DNA from: JAMORN01 sp027063545 [NCBI: bacterium]
GTDB taxonomy: Bacteria > JAMORN01
DNA length: 16,896 nucleotides
Assembly (NCBI GenBank): GCA_027063545.1
Contig: JAMORN010000305.1
Coordinates: 1 to 16,896, forward strand
Reading direction: 5' to 3'
Below are positions 15,533-16,896 of this stretch, in pieces. Position 1 is the first letter of the stretch, and the number at the start of each line of letters is the position of its first letter. The notes beneath the pieces were generated by a model that was given only the letters and a program-made list of their open reading frames with translations, was not told where the DNA came from and ran no database searches. The position numbers and the translations under genes were made by a program.

Positions 15533-16575
15533 TGATTAAAGATATTTTAATAAAAAATTTTAAAATAATTAAAAATAAAAAATTTAATTTTCATCCTAAT
15601 TTAAATTTAATTATTGGTCCAAATGGTTCTGGAAAGACCTCTCTTTTAGAGGCTATTTATTATTCTTTTTATTTCAGGTCATTTTCTATATATAATTCTA
15701 AATTTTTAATAAATAAATACGAAGATTTTTTATTTATAGAGACAAATTTTATTAAGGAGGGTTTAGATAATAATATTAAAGTTTATTATGATGGAATAAA
15801 GAAGAATATTTTATTAAATGATAATAATATAAAAAAGATCTCAGAAGTTTATTCTATTTTAAATGTTATAGTTTTCTCCCATTATGATTTTAGTATTATT
15901 GAGAATAAATTATATAGAGATAGGTTTTTTTATAAACTTATCTCATTTTATAGAATGGATTTTTTAGATTATCTTAATAAGTATAAGAAAATATTAAATC
16001 AAAAAAGAATTCTATTAAAAAGTGATAATTTGGATATTAAATTATTGGATATATATAATAAAAATTTAATAGAATTATCAGAAAAGTTATCAAAAATTAA
16101 AGAACAGTTTCTTAAAGAATATATTAATATATTTAATAGTTTATTAAAAAAATTAGAAATAAAAAAAAAATTTAGTATAGATATTTATAAATTCAAAAAT
16201 AAAGAATATTGGGAGGAACTTTTTAGTAGTATAAAAGAAAAAGAGATTGAAGATAAAAAAATATTAGAAGGCTTTCATAAAGAGGATATAAATTTTTATA
16301 AGGATAATATCATTTTAAAAAACTACTCTTCAGAAGGAGAAAAGAAACTTTTTATTTTTTTATTAAAATATTCTGAATTTTTATTATATAAAAAAAAGAC
16401 AAATAATATAATATTTTTATTTGATGATATTATTTCATTATATGATGAAAAAAATAGAAATTTAGTTTTTAATTTAATAAAAGAAATAGATAATTATCAA
16501 AAATTTATAACAAGTACAGAATTAATAGATTATTTTAATAGTAAAAAGGATAAAAATATAATAAATTTAACTTAA
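15532..16575 (+). CDS. recF: DNA replication and repair protein RecF, divergent
   Basis: RecF is an SMC-like ATPase that helps load RecA at gaps with RecO and RecR. The 347 residues start with the typical FKIIKNKKFNFHPNLNLIIGPNGSGKTSLLEAIYY; Walker A is GPNGSGKT (29-36). The C-terminal half has GFHKEDINFY (247-256, matching the GPHRDD segment), the signature motif YSSEGEKK (265-272), and the Walker B LFDDI (296-300) followed by a D-loop ISLYDEKNR. The signature motif normally reads SxGQQ; here Gln is Glu269-Gly... EGEKK, a change at a conserved site. The central helical region is very Lys/Asn/Ile-rich. It is translationally coupled to dnaN. The dnaA-dnaN-recF order supports the name despite the drift. 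Confidence 0.93.
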   Translation: MIKDILIKNFKIIKNKKFNFHPNLNLIIGPNGSGKTSLLEAIYYSFYFRSFSIYNSKFLINKYEDFLFIETNFIKEGLDNNIKVYYDGIKKNILLNDNNIKKISEVYSILNVIVFSHYDFSIIENKLYRDRFFYKLISFYRMDFLDYLNKYKKILNQKRILLKSDNLDIKLLDIYNKNLIELSEKLSKIKEQFLKEYINIFNSLLKKLEIKKKFSIDIYKFKNKEYWEELFSSIKEKEIEDKKILEGFHKEDINFYKDNIILKNYSSEGEKKLFIFLLKYSEFLLYKKKTNNIIFLFDDIISLYDEKNRNLVFNLIKEIDNYQKFITSTELIDYFNSKKDKNIINLT

Positions 16576-16583
16576 TTTAATCT

Positions 16584-16877
16584 ATGAATAAAGAATTAAA
16601 TAATATTTTCAAAAACCTTATAGATTCTCTTATATCAGAAGACTTATTAAAACTAAAAAAGATAGAAAAAACTTTAAATAAAATAAAAAAAGATTATGAT
16701 TTTAAATTTTTAGAAGGTATAAAGGTTCAAAAGTATGAGAATAATACACTATATTTAATTTCAAAAAATCCAATAATAAAAACAGAATTTTTTGTGAATA
16801 AAGATATAGTAATGAATATATTAAATAAACTTCTTAAAGGTGAAAAGATAAACATAACAAAAATTATTATAAAATAA
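16584..16877 (+). CDS. dciA: DUF721 / DciA-like replicative helicase loader
   Basis: A 97-residue basic protein beginning eight bases after recF. The C-terminal part (about 42-97, EGIKVQKYENNTLYLISKNPIIKTEFFVNKDIVMNILN...) fits the DUF721 pattern: a short strand, then a hydrophobic strand (TLYLISKNP), a helix with repeated hydrophobics, and a closing strand (ITKIIIK). DciA proteins of this family interact with the replicative helicase DnaB and help load it in bacteria lacking DnaC/DnaI. The gene is commonly found beside recF or dnaA. The N-terminal half is a Lys-rich helical segment without clear motif, and the conserved Trp of many members is not visible, so the assignment leans on position and the C-terminal pattern. 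No Shine-Dalgarno sequence is seen. Confidence 0.7.
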   Translation: MNKELNNIFKNLIDSLISEDLLKLKKIEKTLNKIKKDYDFKFLEGIKVQKYENNTLYLISKNPIIKTEFFVNKDIVMNILNKLLKGEKINITKIIIK

Positions 16878-16896
16878 TTAAGAAAATTTAATATTA

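Overview
The window is a bacterial chromosomal origin region from a very A+T-rich genome (by eye about three quarters A+T, with AGA arginine and ATA isoleucine codons dominant). A large YidC with a periplasmic domain between its first two membrane segments points to a diderm (Gram-negative-type) organism. Lys/Glu/Ile-rich proteins and AGA/ATA codon use would fit a thermophile or an uncultivated lineage, but I cannot assign a phylum.

Two divergent gene blocks meet at 12971..13064. Rightward (+): a short dnaA, a 287-bp A+T-rich gap with repeated nonamers that looks like oriC, then dnaN, recF and a dciA-like (DUF721) gene. Leftward (-): one very compact run of 17 genes, rpmH, rnpA, yidD, yidC, mnmE, mnmG, a Bcp-type peroxiredoxin, rsmG, parA, parB, an M23/LytM endopeptidase, a bactofilin, an AtpI-like protein, then ATP synthase atpB, a fused four-hairpin c-like gene, atpE, atpF and the start of atpH. 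No gap in this run exceeds 53 bp and many genes overlap. Both blocks are transcribed away from the origin, so they are co-directional with replication.

The genes form a few functional groups: initiation and fork loading (DnaA, DnaN, RecF, DciA); segregation (ParA, ParB and two parS sites, at the 3' end of bcp and between yidC and mnmE); envelope shaping (M23 peptidase plus bactofilin, directly after parAB); protein and RNA maturation (YidC/YidD, RnpA, MnmE/MnmG, RsmG); and the Fo part of an ATP synthase.

The most unusual item is the 321-residue c-like protein encoded between atpB and atpE. It has four divergent c-subunit hairpins (eight helices), and every one has lost the ion-binding carboxylate (Gly, Gln, Gln, Gln). 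The next gene encodes a normal one-hairpin c subunit with the two-carboxylate, Na+-type site (E33 and E66, with S67, T68 and Y71). This suggests a mixed c-ring with an ion-silent arc, or a ring accessory protein. Other points of interest are a DnaA without domains I/II and with a shortened DNA-binding loop, a cluster of TTATTAACA candidate DnaA boxes, RNA hairpins at the atpB and atpE starts and before dnaN, and a parS site that occupies the place of the mnmE ribosome-binding site.
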